From positions 1 through 57,672 of the forward strand of contig VHDE01000024.1 in assembly GCA_016871515.1 (NCBI GenBank): a DNA stretch of 57,672 bases, read 5' to 3'. A program made the translations under genes and the position numbers. Shown here one piece after another: positions 26,873 to 35,130 of the stretch. The DNA comes from Verrucomicrobiota bacterium. Lineage in GTDB: Bacteria; Verrucomicrobiota; Verrucomicrobiia; Limisphaerales; SIBE01. Every line of letters begins with the position of its first letter. The stretch's first letter is position 1. The notes below the pieces were generated by a model. The model did not search any database and had not been told where the DNA came from. It worked only from the letters and a program-made list of their open reading frames with translations.

Positions 26873-27985
26873 ATGACGAACAACACGAAATTGATTACGG
26901 TGGCCGCCTTGGGCGGTTTGCTGTCAAGCGGTTGCAACAAAGGCCCCGAAACAAGGCAAGAGACGAACAAAATCCGCATTGGCTATGTCGGTATCACTTG
27001 TGAAGCGCCGATCTACACGGCGGTTGAAAAAGGATTCTTCAAAGAAGAGGGACTCGAAGTCTCGATGGTGAAGTGCGATTGGAAGAATTACAAAGACGTC
27101 CTGGCGCTGGGCGGATACGACATTACCCATCACCTTGTCATGTACTTTCTCAAACCCATCGAACAAGGATTGGATGTGAAGTTCACGGGTGGCATTCATC
27201 GCGGATGTCTGCGCGTGCAAGCTCCCATAAACAGCTCTATTCGATCGGTCAAAGATCTGAGGGGCAAACGCATTGGCGTTCCAGGAATGGGGACTCCTCC
27301 ATTTATCTTCGCCAACCGTGTGCTTGGCGCCAACGGCATTGACGCCAGCAAGGAAATCACCTGGCTTGTGTATCCGACCGGCGAATTGGGCCTCGCCTTG
27401 GACAAGGGCGAAGTCGATGCCATCGCCGATTCCGAGCCCATCGGCAGCATGCTCGTCGCTCAAGGGAAAGTGCGGAACATCGCAGACCAGGCCGCTGATC
27501 TTCCGTACAGCAACGAATACTGCTGTGCCGTGATCGTGAATGGCAGATTTTTGGCTCGCAATCCGAAAGCTTCGGCTGCCGCGACGCGTGCCTTGCTCAA
27601 GGCGGCCAAGTGGGTCGAAACCAACCCAGTCGCAGCCGCCAAACTTTCGGTTGAGGGCAAGTACCTCGCCTCAACCGTCGATCAGAATACGTTCGCGATT
27701 TCGCACTTGCGCTACGTGCCGAGTGTTTCGGGAGCCGAAGCTGCGGTCAAATCTGCTGCCGCCGAGATGAAAATTGCTGGCATGCTCGCGCCTTCAACCG
27801 ATGTAGCTGGTTTGGCCACGCGCGCATTTGTGCATCTTGCAGGCGTCTCCGATGAATGGCTTGACTCCCTCCAAGTTGAAAAAGTTGCCGGCGCCCAAGT
27901 CACGCAAGATTGGATCAACCTGCAATATGCAAAGTTTGACCCATCCGATCCATTCTGTACTCTTTGCGTGATTCCAGTGATGTAA
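26873..27985 (+). CDS. ABC importer substrate-binding lipoprotein (NitT/SsuA type)
   Basis: A 370-residue periplasmic binding lipoprotein of the nitrate/sulfonate/taurine type. The lipobox is LLSSGC (cysteine about residue 21). The ligand-binding fold begins IRIGYVGITCEAPIYTAVEKGFFKEEGLEV and includes SVKDLRGKRIGVPGMGT. It is unusually rich in cysteine and histidine (YDITHHLVMYF, GGIHRGCLRV, EYCCAVIV) and ends FCTLCVIPVM with a CxxC, so a metal or thiol-containing ligand is possible, but this is only inference. AAAGG lies 5 nt before the start. The stop overlaps the permease start by one base (TAATG). Confidence 0.9.
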   Translation: MTNNTKLITVAALGGLLSSGCNKGPETRQETNKIRIGYVGITCEAPIYTAVEKGFFKEEGLEVSMVKCDWKNYKDVLALGGYDITHHLVMYFLKPIEQGLDVKFTGGIHRGCLRVQAPINSSIRSVKDLRGKRIGVPGMGTPPFIFANRVLGANGIDASKEITWLVYPTGELGLALDKGEVDAIADSEPIGSMLVAQGKVRNIADQAADLPYSNEYCCAVIVNGRFLARNPKASAAATRALLKAAKWVETNPVAAAKLSVEGKYLASTVDQNTFAISHLRYVPSVSGAEAAVKSAAAEMKIAGMLAPSTDVAGLATRAFVHLAGVSDEWLDSLQVEKVAGAQVTQDWINLQYAKFDPSDPFCTLCVIPVM

Positions 27986-29028
27986 TGAACGTTTCTTCGG
28001 TGCAAGTCAAAGAGCCGGTCCAGGTTGCAAAAGCAGTCGAAACGCCCAATGGGCTGGCGAGCTCCTCCCTGGCAGCCGGCTCGAAGATGCGTGCCAGAAC
28101 GTTCCTGGCCGTTCCGACAGCTACGTTGATCGCCTTCGTTGTTCATTTGTTTGTGTCGCAGGATGAACCAGCGGTCGACACCCGCTCGTATTCGGTATTC
28201 TTGGCAGGGATGTTTGGCCTCTCCGTAGCAGCGGCAGCAGTCCAACCACTTTGGTCAAGTCTGCGACGGTGGATGGCGCATATGTGTCCGATTATCGCGG
28301 CAACCGTGCTGCTCCTTTGCCTTTGGGAAGTTATTACATCTGGGCTTCGCTTGCTGCCGATGCCGTACTTTCCGAGTCCGGCCGGAGTGCTGCAAAGCCT
28401 GTTGAATGACCGGAAGCTCCTATTCGACAGCACGTGGCATTCGTTGTTGCTCCTTCTTTCAGGATATGTGTTGGGGGTGAGTATTGCGTTGGTCACGGGC
28501 ATTTGCATCGGATGGTTTCCTCTAGCGCGTTACTGGGGCATGCCTCTGTTGAAAGCGCTCGGTCCAATCCCCGCGACAGCGTGGGTTCCGCTCGCAATGG
28601 TTCTTTCCCCGTCGGGAATATTTTCGGCCGTGGGATTGGTCGCCCTCGCAGTCTGGTTTCCGGTCACGATGCTCACCATCTCGGGCATCGCAAACACACG
28701 AGCGTCTTACCTCGATGTGGCCCGCACGCTCGGCGCCGGGCCGAAGCATCTCATTTTTCGGGTCGCGATTCCGGCGGCAATGCCGAGCATTTTCATCGGG
28801 CTATTCATGGGATTAGGCACATCGTTTCTCACGCTCATTGTGGCAGAAACTGTGGGGGTGAAATCCGGGCTGGGCTGGTACGTCAGTTGGGCGCAAGGCT
28901 GGGCTGAATACGGCAAGGTCTATGCGGCGCTCGTGATCATGGCAGCATTTTTTTCGACGATCATGACTGTGCTGTTCAAAGTGCGCGACCGCGTGCTCGT
29001 ATGGCAGAAAGGGGTCATCAAGTGGTAG
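27985..29028 (+). CDS. ABC importer permease (NitT/SsuA type)
   Basis: A 347-residue inner-membrane permease. The C-terminal two thirds is the standard binding-protein-dependent transport domain; the EAA loop that contacts the ATPase reads YLDVARTLGAGPKHLIFRVA. The N-terminal 100 residues add about three membrane segments (FLAVPTATLIAFVVHLFV, SVFLAGMFGLSVAAAA and IIAATVLLLCLW), more than a typical 250-residue SsuC. ATG at 27985 overlaps the binding-protein stop. The frame ends in TAG and overlaps the ATPase start. Confidence 0.9.
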   Translation: MNVSSVQVKEPVQVAKAVETPNGLASSSLAAGSKMRARTFLAVPTATLIAFVVHLFVSQDEPAVDTRSYSVFLAGMFGLSVAAAAVQPLWSSLRRWMAHMCPIIAATVLLLCLWEVITSGLRLLPMPYFPSPAGVLQSLLNDRKLLFDSTWHSLLLLLSGYVLGVSIALVTGICIGWFPLARYWGMPLLKALGPIPATAWVPLAMVLSPSGIFSAVGLVALAVWFPVTMLTISGIANTRASYLDVARTLGAGPKHLIFRVAIPAAMPSIFIGLFMGLGTSFLTLIVAETVGVKSGLGWYVSWAQGWAEYGKVYAALVIMAAFFSTIMTVLFKVRDRVLVWQKGVIKW

Positions 29029-29822
29029 CTACCACGGCCACCAACGCGCTTAATGAAGGTTCCTCGCTTCGCATCGTCGAGGTGAGCAAGCATTTTCCAG
29101 CTGCGGACGCATCGTCCGAGCGGACGCATGCGCTGGACAACATTTCGCTTTCTGTCGCTGCTGGCGAACTCGTTTCTGTGGTCGGCCCGAGCGGTTGCGG
29201 CAAATCGACTCTGCTGCGGCTGATTGCCGGCCTGGATCACTGCGACTCGGGCACGCTGACAGTCGGAGCGGATGCGATTCACGAGCCAAGCGCGGAACGT
29301 GGGTTGGTCTTTCAAGATCCCAATCTCTTTCCTTGGCTCACGGTTCGGCGCAATATCGAATCAGGCCTAGTCGCACGCGGCGTGCTTCACGAGAAACGAC
29401 ATGAAGTCGATGAATTCATCCGGCTGGTCGGCCTTGAGACGTTCGCCAAAGCTTATCCGCATCATCTTTCCGGCGGAATGGCGCAACGCGTCGCACTCGC
29501 ACGCGCACTGATCAATCATCCGAAAGTTCTTCTTCTCGATGAACCTCTCGGAGCGCTCGACGCTTTTACGCGGATGCGGATGCAGGACGAAGTTTTGCGC
29601 CTTTGGGAAGCGCGCGGCGCCACGATTCTTCTCGTCACGCACGACATCGACGAAGCGATCTACATGAGCAATCGCATCGTGATCATGACTCCGCGTCCCG
29701 GGCGCGTGGAGCGCATCATCCCTGTGAGTTTGGAGCGCCCGCGCCAGCGCAACTCAGCGGAGTTCCTTCGCCTTCGTGGCGACATTCTTGAATTCCTTCA
29801 CTTCACTCGAGGCGCTGGTTAA
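29001..29822 (+). CDS. ABC importer ATPase (NitT/SsuA type)
   Basis: A 273-residue ATP-binding subunit powering the importer. Walker A is GPSGCGKST (about residues 62-70), the Q-loop is in LVFQDPNLFPWL, the signature LSGGMAQRVALARAL, Walker B VLLLDEPLGALD, and the switch histidine lies in LVTHDIDEA. This matches the SsuB/TauB/NrtD group. The ATG at 29001 overlaps the permease by 28 nt. A GTG at 29022 is an alternative start with a smaller overlap. It is the third gene of a tightly overlapping operon: binding protein, permease, ATPase. Confidence 0.92.
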   Translation: MAERGHQVVATTATNALNEGSSLRIVEVSKHFPAADASSERTHALDNISLSVAAGELVSVVGPSGCGKSTLLRLIAGLDHCDSGTLTVGADAIHEPSAERGLVFQDPNLFPWLTVRRNIESGLVARGVLHEKRHEVDEFIRLVGLETFAKAYPHHLSGGMAQRVALARALINHPKVLLLDEPLGALDAFTRMRMQDEVLRLWEARGATILLVTHDIDEAIYMSNRIVIMTPRPGRVERIIPVSLERPRQRNSAEFLRLRGDILEFLHFTRGAG

Positions 29823-29907
29823 ACCAGAAGACGAAGCTCGGAATTCCAACCGCTTTTGGCGATGCTCTAACGGAGAGCAAAAGCATGAGCGACGATTCGA
29901 TCTTACG

Positions 29908-30571
29908 TTACACGGACTTGGCTGCCGTCACACCGAGGGGGCTTCGCGCATTCGGATCGAACGACGATTCGACTTCAGCGAGCCAAACCAACTCTGGCGG
30001 CATTTTTTCGGCTGCAAAAATCTCCTTCAAGCGCGGCACGTGGGTCTGAGCAAGGGGGGGGCAGCAGACGCTTCTCCAGCTTTTTGGTCCAAAGAGTACG
30101 CTGCAGTTGCGGGGGCGGATTCGGCAACGGCGCGGGCGTGGCAGGTTTCGGCGTTGTTGGCTTCATTTCGCGACGCAGTTCGTCGGCAGCTTCGAAGTAG
30201 TCAATGTGTGTTTGCAACCACGCGGCGTAAGGGCGCGTCTCTTCGAACGTTTCGAGCAAAGGGAGCAATCGTGACGCCGTGTCTTTGAGCGAACTCAAGT
30301 CATAAACGGATGCGCCTTCGAGCCGTTGCCGCAACTCAGTGAAAAACCCGCGCACCCGATCTTGATCCACCTGTTCCAACGCTTCGAGAACGCTCTCATC
30401 GATGTTTTCCCGGGCCCACTCCTCGATGGATTGAATCAAGTCCTCAGAAATGACGAGTTGCTCTTGCGCCCTGCTATTGCACGGCCATAACAGAACCAAA
30501 GCGATGGGTAATGCGAAAAGCCTCCTCACACGCAAGCGCCTTTCAGTGAGAAAACCAGCCGGTTTAATCAC
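29908..30571 (-). pseudogene. Lytic transglycosylase, frameshifted at a C8 run and 3'-truncated
   Basis: A GTG at 30571 overlaps the stop of the pseudopilin gene and opens a frame with a signal peptide (RRLFALPIALVLLWPCNSRA) and a helical region (EEWARENIDESVLEALEQV, ELRQRLEGASVYDLSSLKD). At a run of eight C on the minus strand (plus strand 30054-30061) the frame is lost; with seven C it would continue LAQTHVPRLKEIF, then PPELVWLAEVESSFDPNARS, the start of a lytic transglycosylase domain with its catalytic glutamate. That frame ends at TAA 29908-29910, before the rest of the catalytic domain. Even a corrected frame would therefore be truncated. Confidence 0.75.
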
Positions 30572-31304
30572 GCTCCAATGTGAAAATCCGCGCCGGCGCC
30601 TTGCGCAGCAATTCAACATGCGTATCGACAAAGACAGCGTTGGCTCGGCCTTTGGGATTCTTGCGTCCGGCGACGCCGCGGTCCATCTCTGCGCTCCGTT
30701 CATTGCCGCCGCTATGCCGGTAGCAAACGTTGGCTGTGCCTGCGCCATCCGGGTAAAGGCAGGCGTCCCAACCATCGGTGTCGGCATAGAGCAATGTGCC
30801 GGGCACATCCAGCACATGCCTCGATCCAATATGCTTTTGTCCGTTGTTAATGTAGCCATTTTGCGCGTAAGCCAGAAATCCCCAGAAACCGCCTTCGCGC
30901 AGGCCGGCGCCCCGGCGTTCTTCAGGGCGCGCTTTTTGCAGGCTCGATGCGCAGATGAAAACGCCCTGTCCGGAAACGTTGGTTTGACGTCCGAGGTACG
31001 GCTGAAGCTGGCGGTACCATATCGGCGGCTGCGGCACGGTTTGCAACTCTGCAGGCGGCCAGCCGATCGGATAAACCAGATTATCTTCGTCGTACAGCAT
31101 CGCCGCCATCGCCAGCTGCCGGAGGTTGCTTTGGCACTTGGCTGCTTTGCCTTTATCGCGAGCCCGTGCCAGCGCCGGCAAAAGCATGCTCGCCAAAATG
31201 GCGATGATCGCGACGACGACGAGTAATTCTATCAGGGTAAACCCACAGCGTTGCCTTCGAGAGACCGTCCACCAGCTCGATTGGAGAGTCAGAGCCTGTT
31301 TCAT
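30564..31304 (-). CDS. Type II secretion/pilin-like protein with prepilin N terminus
   Basis: A 246-residue pseudopilin-like protein. The prepilin peptidase site and hydrophobic helix read [19 protein letters not shown] (about residues 20-38). A globular domain follows with the family's late motif [14 protein letters not shown], the variant of the H-X9-DG ending typical of planctomycete and verrucomicrobial DUF1559-like proteins. The ATG at 31304 is chosen because it lies close before the leader; the longer frame adds 43 unlikely residues. It lies downstream of the enolase-superfamily gene on the same strand, 150 bp away. Role: probably surface or secretion-system assembly. Confidence 0.85.
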   Translation of the reverse strand: MKQALTLQSSWWTVSRRQRCGFTLIELLVVVAIIAILASMLLPALARARDKGKAAKCQSNLRQLAMAAMLYDEDNLVYPIGWPPAELQTVPQPPIWYRQLQPYLGRQTNVSGQGVFICASSLQKARPEERRGAGLREGGFWGFLAYAQNGYINNGQKHIGSRHVLDVPGTLLYADTDGWDACLYPDGAGTANVCYRHSGGNERSAEMDRGVAGRKNPKGRANAVFVDTHVELLRKAPARIFTLERD

Positions 31305-31454
31305 AGACAGAACGAATCGAGCACAACCAGGATTCGCTGGCAAGGAGCAAACGCCAGCGCTTTCAACTTCCGCCAACGCAGAGCGCGGTTCTGCTTGACT
31401 CCTGCCGGTGACACGTCTGGTGAGGTATTGCATCTGGCTGCAAACGATGAGCGC

Positions 31455-32903
31455 CTACACTTGTGGCCGAAACTCGCCGGCCGGAGTAAATTTCCCGACA
31501 TCGACTTCGAATCCAGCTCCGAACGGCTGCGCATTCAGCGAGCGCACTTTGACGGTTCCATCTTCGATATCCAACGCTGGCCAACCGGAGCCCGTCAGCC
31601 GGTACAGGTCCGGATGCGCGCCGAGGACTTGAGCTTGGATTTCTTTCGAGAATATCGACAACCCTGGAAAATAATGATGGCCGTTGCGCTCGACGCTTTG
31701 AATGCCTAGCGCAGCCATGACCGTGAGATCTTGCAGAACGGAAACTGGGCCGATGGTACACAGATCTTCGCCGCTCATGATGTAAGTCGAACCGGGCCGA
31801 GCGCGTTCCATTTGCTTTAGGAGGCATCGATTGGCGATTCCTTTAAAGATGCCCTTGCAATTCTTGTGGCTAGTGCCTGCGTAACCGAGATTCAGCGCCA
31901 TCGGCAGGCTCTCGAGAGTTCCATCAGATTCGTCAATGATGATCGACGGTCGCTCGGGCCACCCCGAGAAAAGCTCACGAGCCGCCGCCTGCAGTGCCTG
32001 GTCTCGATGCAATGGTTGTTCGACAAACAAAAGATGCTTCAGGAATTCCCGCAACGTCGCGCTTCCGATGACTGCTTGCCAGAACGAACGGAAATCGGTG
32101 AGCGATTTGAATTGTTCGTTGCCGTCCAAGCTAAATCGGTAATCGGGTTTGGCCTCGACTTCCAAAACTCGCGCAATCTGATCGAGCCGATCGAGGTCGT
32201 GGTCGAGGTGACCGGTCACCTTGATTTTGAAGTGGCGCAAATCATAAGCCTTGATGCATGCCGCTAACGACTGCGGAAGGCCATCGTTCAATTTGCTTCC
32301 TGCCGCGATGTGTTGGTCCACGAGAGGATCGACAAGCCCGACGGTGTGGCGCAGAATGACTTCGTCCAGCGGCTTTGCAGCCAGAAAGTCAGATGGTGCG
32401 CGATTCTGCAACGAGACGTGAATATCACCGAGACGCACGCCCAGACGGTTCGTTCGCAAGGCCTCAGCGAACGGCGTATTGTAAGCGCGGCAAGCAGCTT
32501 CAATCAGCGCGCGCTCGACCAACGAGGTTCCGAAATGCGTGAGGAGCGGCGCCAGTTTTTCCTGAGCGCCCCATGCGTCCTGCACTCTGTAGAGTTGTTG
32601 CCACACGTCGAAAGTGCTTGAACCACTCAAGCTTTTCGCAGCGTCGGCCGCGTGGCGAATCACGCGCATCATATCGAGAACTTCATCGATCACCGGTTTG
32701 TCCGGATCCTTCGTAAACCATTTTGGCGGGAGCAAGTCCGCCGCAATACCGATCGATGGCTTTCCTTCCACCTCAGCCCGCACGCGCACAAAGCCGTGTG
32801 GCACGCGTGTCATCGTAGCGATGCCATATTTGAACGGCATCCGCGTCTGGAGATTCGTCAGATGAAGATCGCAGTCCAGGACCTTGATTGAATGCTTTGC
32901 CAT
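31455..32903 (-). CDS. Enolase-superfamily (mandelate racemase/muconate lactonising-like) enzyme
   Basis: A 482-residue enolase-superfamily protein, which abstracts a proton next to a carboxylate. The first catalytic lysine motif is FKIKVTG at about residue 226. Metal ligands fit the aspartate in FSLDGNEQ, the glutamate in LFVEQPLHR and the aspartate in IIIDESDG. A final lysine lies in GTSHKNCKG. The protein is about 100 residues longer than classic members because of an extended N-terminal capping domain. The substrate is unknown; a sugar acid or dicarboxylate would suit nearby genes. It may be first in an operon with the pseudopilin. Confidence 0.88.
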   Translation of the reverse strand: MAKHSIKVLDCDLHLTNLQTRMPFKYGIATMTRVPHGFVRVRAEVEGKPSIGIAADLLPPKWFTKDPDKPVIDEVLDMMRVIRHAADAAKSLSGSSTFDVWQQLYRVQDAWGAQEKLAPLLTHFGTSLVERALIEAACRAYNTPFAEALRTNRLGVRLGDIHVSLQNRAPSDFLAAKPLDEVILRHTVGLVDPLVDQHIAAGSKLNDGLPQSLAACIKAYDLRHFKIKVTGHLDHDLDRLDQIARVLEVEAKPDYRFSLDGNEQFKSLTDFRSFWQAVIGSATLREFLKHLLFVEQPLHRDQALQAAARELFSGWPERPSIIIDESDGTLESLPMALNLGYAGTSHKNCKGIFKGIANRCLLKQMERARPGSTYIMSGEDLCTIGPVSVLQDLTVMAALGIQSVERNGHHYFPGLSIFSKEIQAQVLGAHPDLYRLTGSGWPALDIEDGTVKVRSLNAQPFGAGFEVDVGKFTPAGEFRPQV

Positions 32904-33099
32904 GCTGGACGAATCCTAGCCCTTGAATCCGAATTCAAAAGCGAAAACACGAGGCAAAGGTGTCAGATCCGCGATCTCGGATTCAGGCGTCGTCGGTCGT
33001 ATTGACATTGCTGCGGACAAGAATGTGTGCGTCTTGATTGATGGGGGAGCCTCCATTCGCTTCGCGTACGCTTTCGGACCATTGAACCGCTATTGCAGT

Positions 33100-33206
33100 A
33101 TGTAGTCCCGGCTTCAGCCGGGTTCAGCCGGTTCAATTGCAATGCGCAAATCTGTTTCACTATCAGCAATAATCAGCAACTGCGGCCGCCTAAAGGCGGG
33201 ACTACA
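33100..33206. repeat. TGTAGTCCC palindrome
   Basis: The outer stem TGTAGTCCC and GGGACTACA encloses two hairpins, CCCGGCT-TC-AGCCGGG and CCGCCT-AA-AGGCGG, about 65 nt apart. The build (outer stem plus two hairpins) resembles the GGTAGGGC family, with unrelated sequence. Only one copy is in the window. Confidence 0.75.
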
Positions 33207-33260
33207 TGCCAGGAAGTTCATAGAAAGATTCCATGCGGTTTGCGCACGCATTGGCACCGT

Positions 33261-33351
33261 GAATTTCGCAGGACAGTTCGTCTCGCCTGTCTATCCTGTT
33301 TTGGTGCACACAAATGCTGGACAGGCGGGACGCCTGTCCTACGACGCAGGA
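33261..33351 (+). repeat. Dispersed repeat C, copy 1
   Basis: About 85 bp that match the reverse complement of 47236-47312, including the shared GCACACAAATGCTGGACAGG. It contains a perfect hairpin with a 9-bp stem at 33319-33339. It lies just upstream of the ATG at 33404, as copy 2 lies at the 5' end of another gene. Confidence 0.8.
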
Positions 33352-33403
33352 GCATTGCTTTCACTTGACCAAAGCGTCTGCGCGGGGTTTCACTTTGGGC
33401 CGT

Positions 33404-34627
33404 ATGCTTGCCAAGCAAATTGAACAGATGGTGGAGGCGACTCCTGTCATCGACGTTCACACGCATTTGTACGATCGGGCTTTCGGCGATTTGTTGCTGT
33501 GGGGAATCGATGATCTGCTGACCTACCATTACCTGGTCGCGGAAGTGTTTCGTTACCTCGAAGTCCCGTCGAAGAAATTCTGGAGCCTCACCAAGGCCGA
33601 ACAAGCGGACCTAATCTGGAAGACTTTGTTTATCGAGCATTCTCCCGTTTCCGAAGCTTGCCGAGGCGTGCTGACGACGCTGCAAGCGCACGGGCTCGAC
33701 CCAAAGCAGCGCGACCTAGCCAGTATTCGGAAATGGTTCGCGAATTGGAAAGTGGACGATTACATCACTCGATGCATGGAGTTGGGACGCGTTAAGACCA
33801 TCTGCATGACGAATTCGCCATTCGACGATTTGGAACGGCCCGTCTGGGAGCGCGGTTTTCAACGAGACGATCGTTTTGCAGCGGCGTTGCGAATCGACCC
33901 CCTTTTGCTGGATTGGGCAAATACCGCGCCGCGTTTGAAGGAATGGAGATACGCGGTCTCTTCTGACTTGTCCGCAGCCACGGTCTCAGCAGTTCGGACA
34001 TTTCTGGCTGATTGGACGAAACGAATTAAGGCCAATTACTTGATGGTTTCTTTGCCAGCCTCGTTCACCTTTCCCGATGGTTCCGTCACAGGACAATTGA
34101 TCGAAAAGGCGGTCTTGCCGCATTGCCAGGAATTTGGGCTTCCATTTGCGCTTATGATCGGTGTCAAGCGCGCGCTTAATCCGGAATTGCGACTCGCTGG
34201 CGATGGCAGCGGTCTCAGTGATCTGCAAGCACTCAGCAACCTTTGCGCGCAATTCCCGGAAAACAAATTCCTGGCCACAGTGCTGGCGCGCGAGAATCAA
34301 CATGAACTCTGTGTGCTGGCGCGAAAGTTCCGCAACCTTCATATCTTTGGCTGCTGGTGGTTCACAAATATTCCTTACGTGGTCGAAGAAATGACGCGAA
34401 TGCGCGTTGAACTGCTCGGCTTGAGTTTCACGCCGCAGCATTCGGACGCGCGCGTCCTCGATCAGATCGTCTACAAATGGCCACACTCGCGAAGGGTCGT
34501 CAGCAAGGTGCTGGTCGAGAAATATTCGGATCTCGCACGCACGGGTTGGGAACCGACTCAGAGCGAGATCGAACGCGATGTGAAGGAGCTTCTGGGCGGA
34601 GGCTTCGAACGCTTCTGCCAAAAGTAA
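33404..34627 (+). CDS. Uronate-isomerase-like amidohydrolase
   Basis: A 407-residue metal-dependent amidohydrolase-superfamily protein related to uronate isomerase. The metal-binding HxH motif is in PVIDVHTHLYDRAF near the N terminus. The following LLLWGIDDLLTYHYLVAEVFRY is characteristic of the uronate-isomerase-like group seen in Planctomycetota and Verrucomicrobiota. Late motifs include GCWWFTNIP and a GLSFTPQHSDAR acidic position. Compared with classic UxaC (about 470 residues) it is short, so substrate specificity may differ. The open frame extends upstream through repeat C, but the ATG at 33404 gives the expected N terminus. Confidence 0.85.
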   Translation: MLAKQIEQMVEATPVIDVHTHLYDRAFGDLLLWGIDDLLTYHYLVAEVFRYLEVPSKKFWSLTKAEQADLIWKTLFIEHSPVSEACRGVLTTLQAHGLDPKQRDLASIRKWFANWKVDDYITRCMELGRVKTICMTNSPFDDLERPVWERGFQRDDRFAAALRIDPLLLDWANTAPRLKEWRYAVSSDLSAATVSAVRTFLADWTKRIKANYLMVSLPASFTFPDGSVTGQLIEKAVLPHCQEFGLPFALMIGVKRALNPELRLAGDGSGLSDLQALSNLCAQFPENKFLATVLARENQHELCVLARKFRNLHIFGCWWFTNIPYVVEEMTRMRVELLGLSFTPQHSDARVLDQIVYKWPHSRRVVSKVLVEKYSDLARTGWEPTQSEIERDVKELLGGGFERFCQK

Positions 34628-34680
34628 GTGAGGATAGCCACCCGCGTGCAGCGACACCAGGTTGCATCAAAAGGAACGCT

Positions 34681-35022
34681 TCAATCGAACCATTCGTCGC
34701 TTGGATCGAAAGCGGGAATCGCCACATTGATAATCTTCATTTTGCCGACGGCGCGGTGACGGCATCCGGGCTTGATCATGATCGAAGTCATTGGTTTGAC
34801 TGGGAATCGCTTGTCGTCCAGCTCAATTTCCCCTTCGCCTTCCAGGACAACGTATATCTCGGTCAGCTTCTTGTGATAATGTGTTTGGGCGTCTTCCTGA
34901 ATGTCCACTTGGTGAACGGTCGCCAATGCGTTGTCCGGCCCCGCAAAAGCTCGTCGAGTAAATCCGCATGGGCAGCGAAGCGGATCGATCTGATCCAATT
35001 GAGCGATCATGTAATTCGGCAT
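34681..35022 (-). CDS. Cupin-domain protein
   Basis: A 113-residue single-domain cupin. The first cupin motif, with metal-binding histidines and glutamate, is THYHKKLTEIYVVLEGEGEIEL. The second motif reads SIMIKPGCRHRAVG. Such small cupins often isomerise or bind sugars or act as dioxygenases; specificity cannot be given. It lies on the opposite strand between the uronate-isomerase-like gene and the large haem-propeller gene, converging with the former. The plus-strand frame across it, running into the next gene, is a non-coding shadow. Confidence 0.85.
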   Translation of the reverse strand: MPNYMIAQLDQIDPLRCPCGFTRRAFAGPDNALATVHQVDIQEDAQTHYHKKLTEIYVVLEGEGEIELDDKRFPVKPMTSIMIKPGCRHRAVGKMKIINVAIPAFDPSDEWFD

Positions 35023-35130
35023 GGCGCCAGCATAGCGTCACAAATGGAAAAGGCGATCTTCGAATCGCTTTTTCTTGAAGTTCACTCGGGCGGGAGCCTA
35101 TTCTCCGGCGATACCCAAAATCGCATTCCC

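Larger units (their letters stand above)
32904..33403. other. Intergenic region filled with two palindromic repeats
   Basis: About 500 bp separate the divergent enolase-superfamily and uronate-isomerase-like genes. Two repeats occupy much of it (33100-33206 and 33261-33351). Promoters for both genes should be here, but none is convincing by eye. No coding sequence is supported. Confidence 0.6.

Noticed and set aside
29865-29879. Hairpin GCTCT-AACGG-AGAGC after the ABC operon as terminator
   Set aside because: The stem is only 5 bp and is followed by A-rich, not T-rich, sequence on the coding strand.
34477-35130. Upstream extension of the haem-propeller gene (a 1224-residue open frame)
   Set aside because: The extension overlaps the uronate-isomerase-like gene end and the whole cupin gene on the other strand. 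A signal peptide begins only after ATG 35131.
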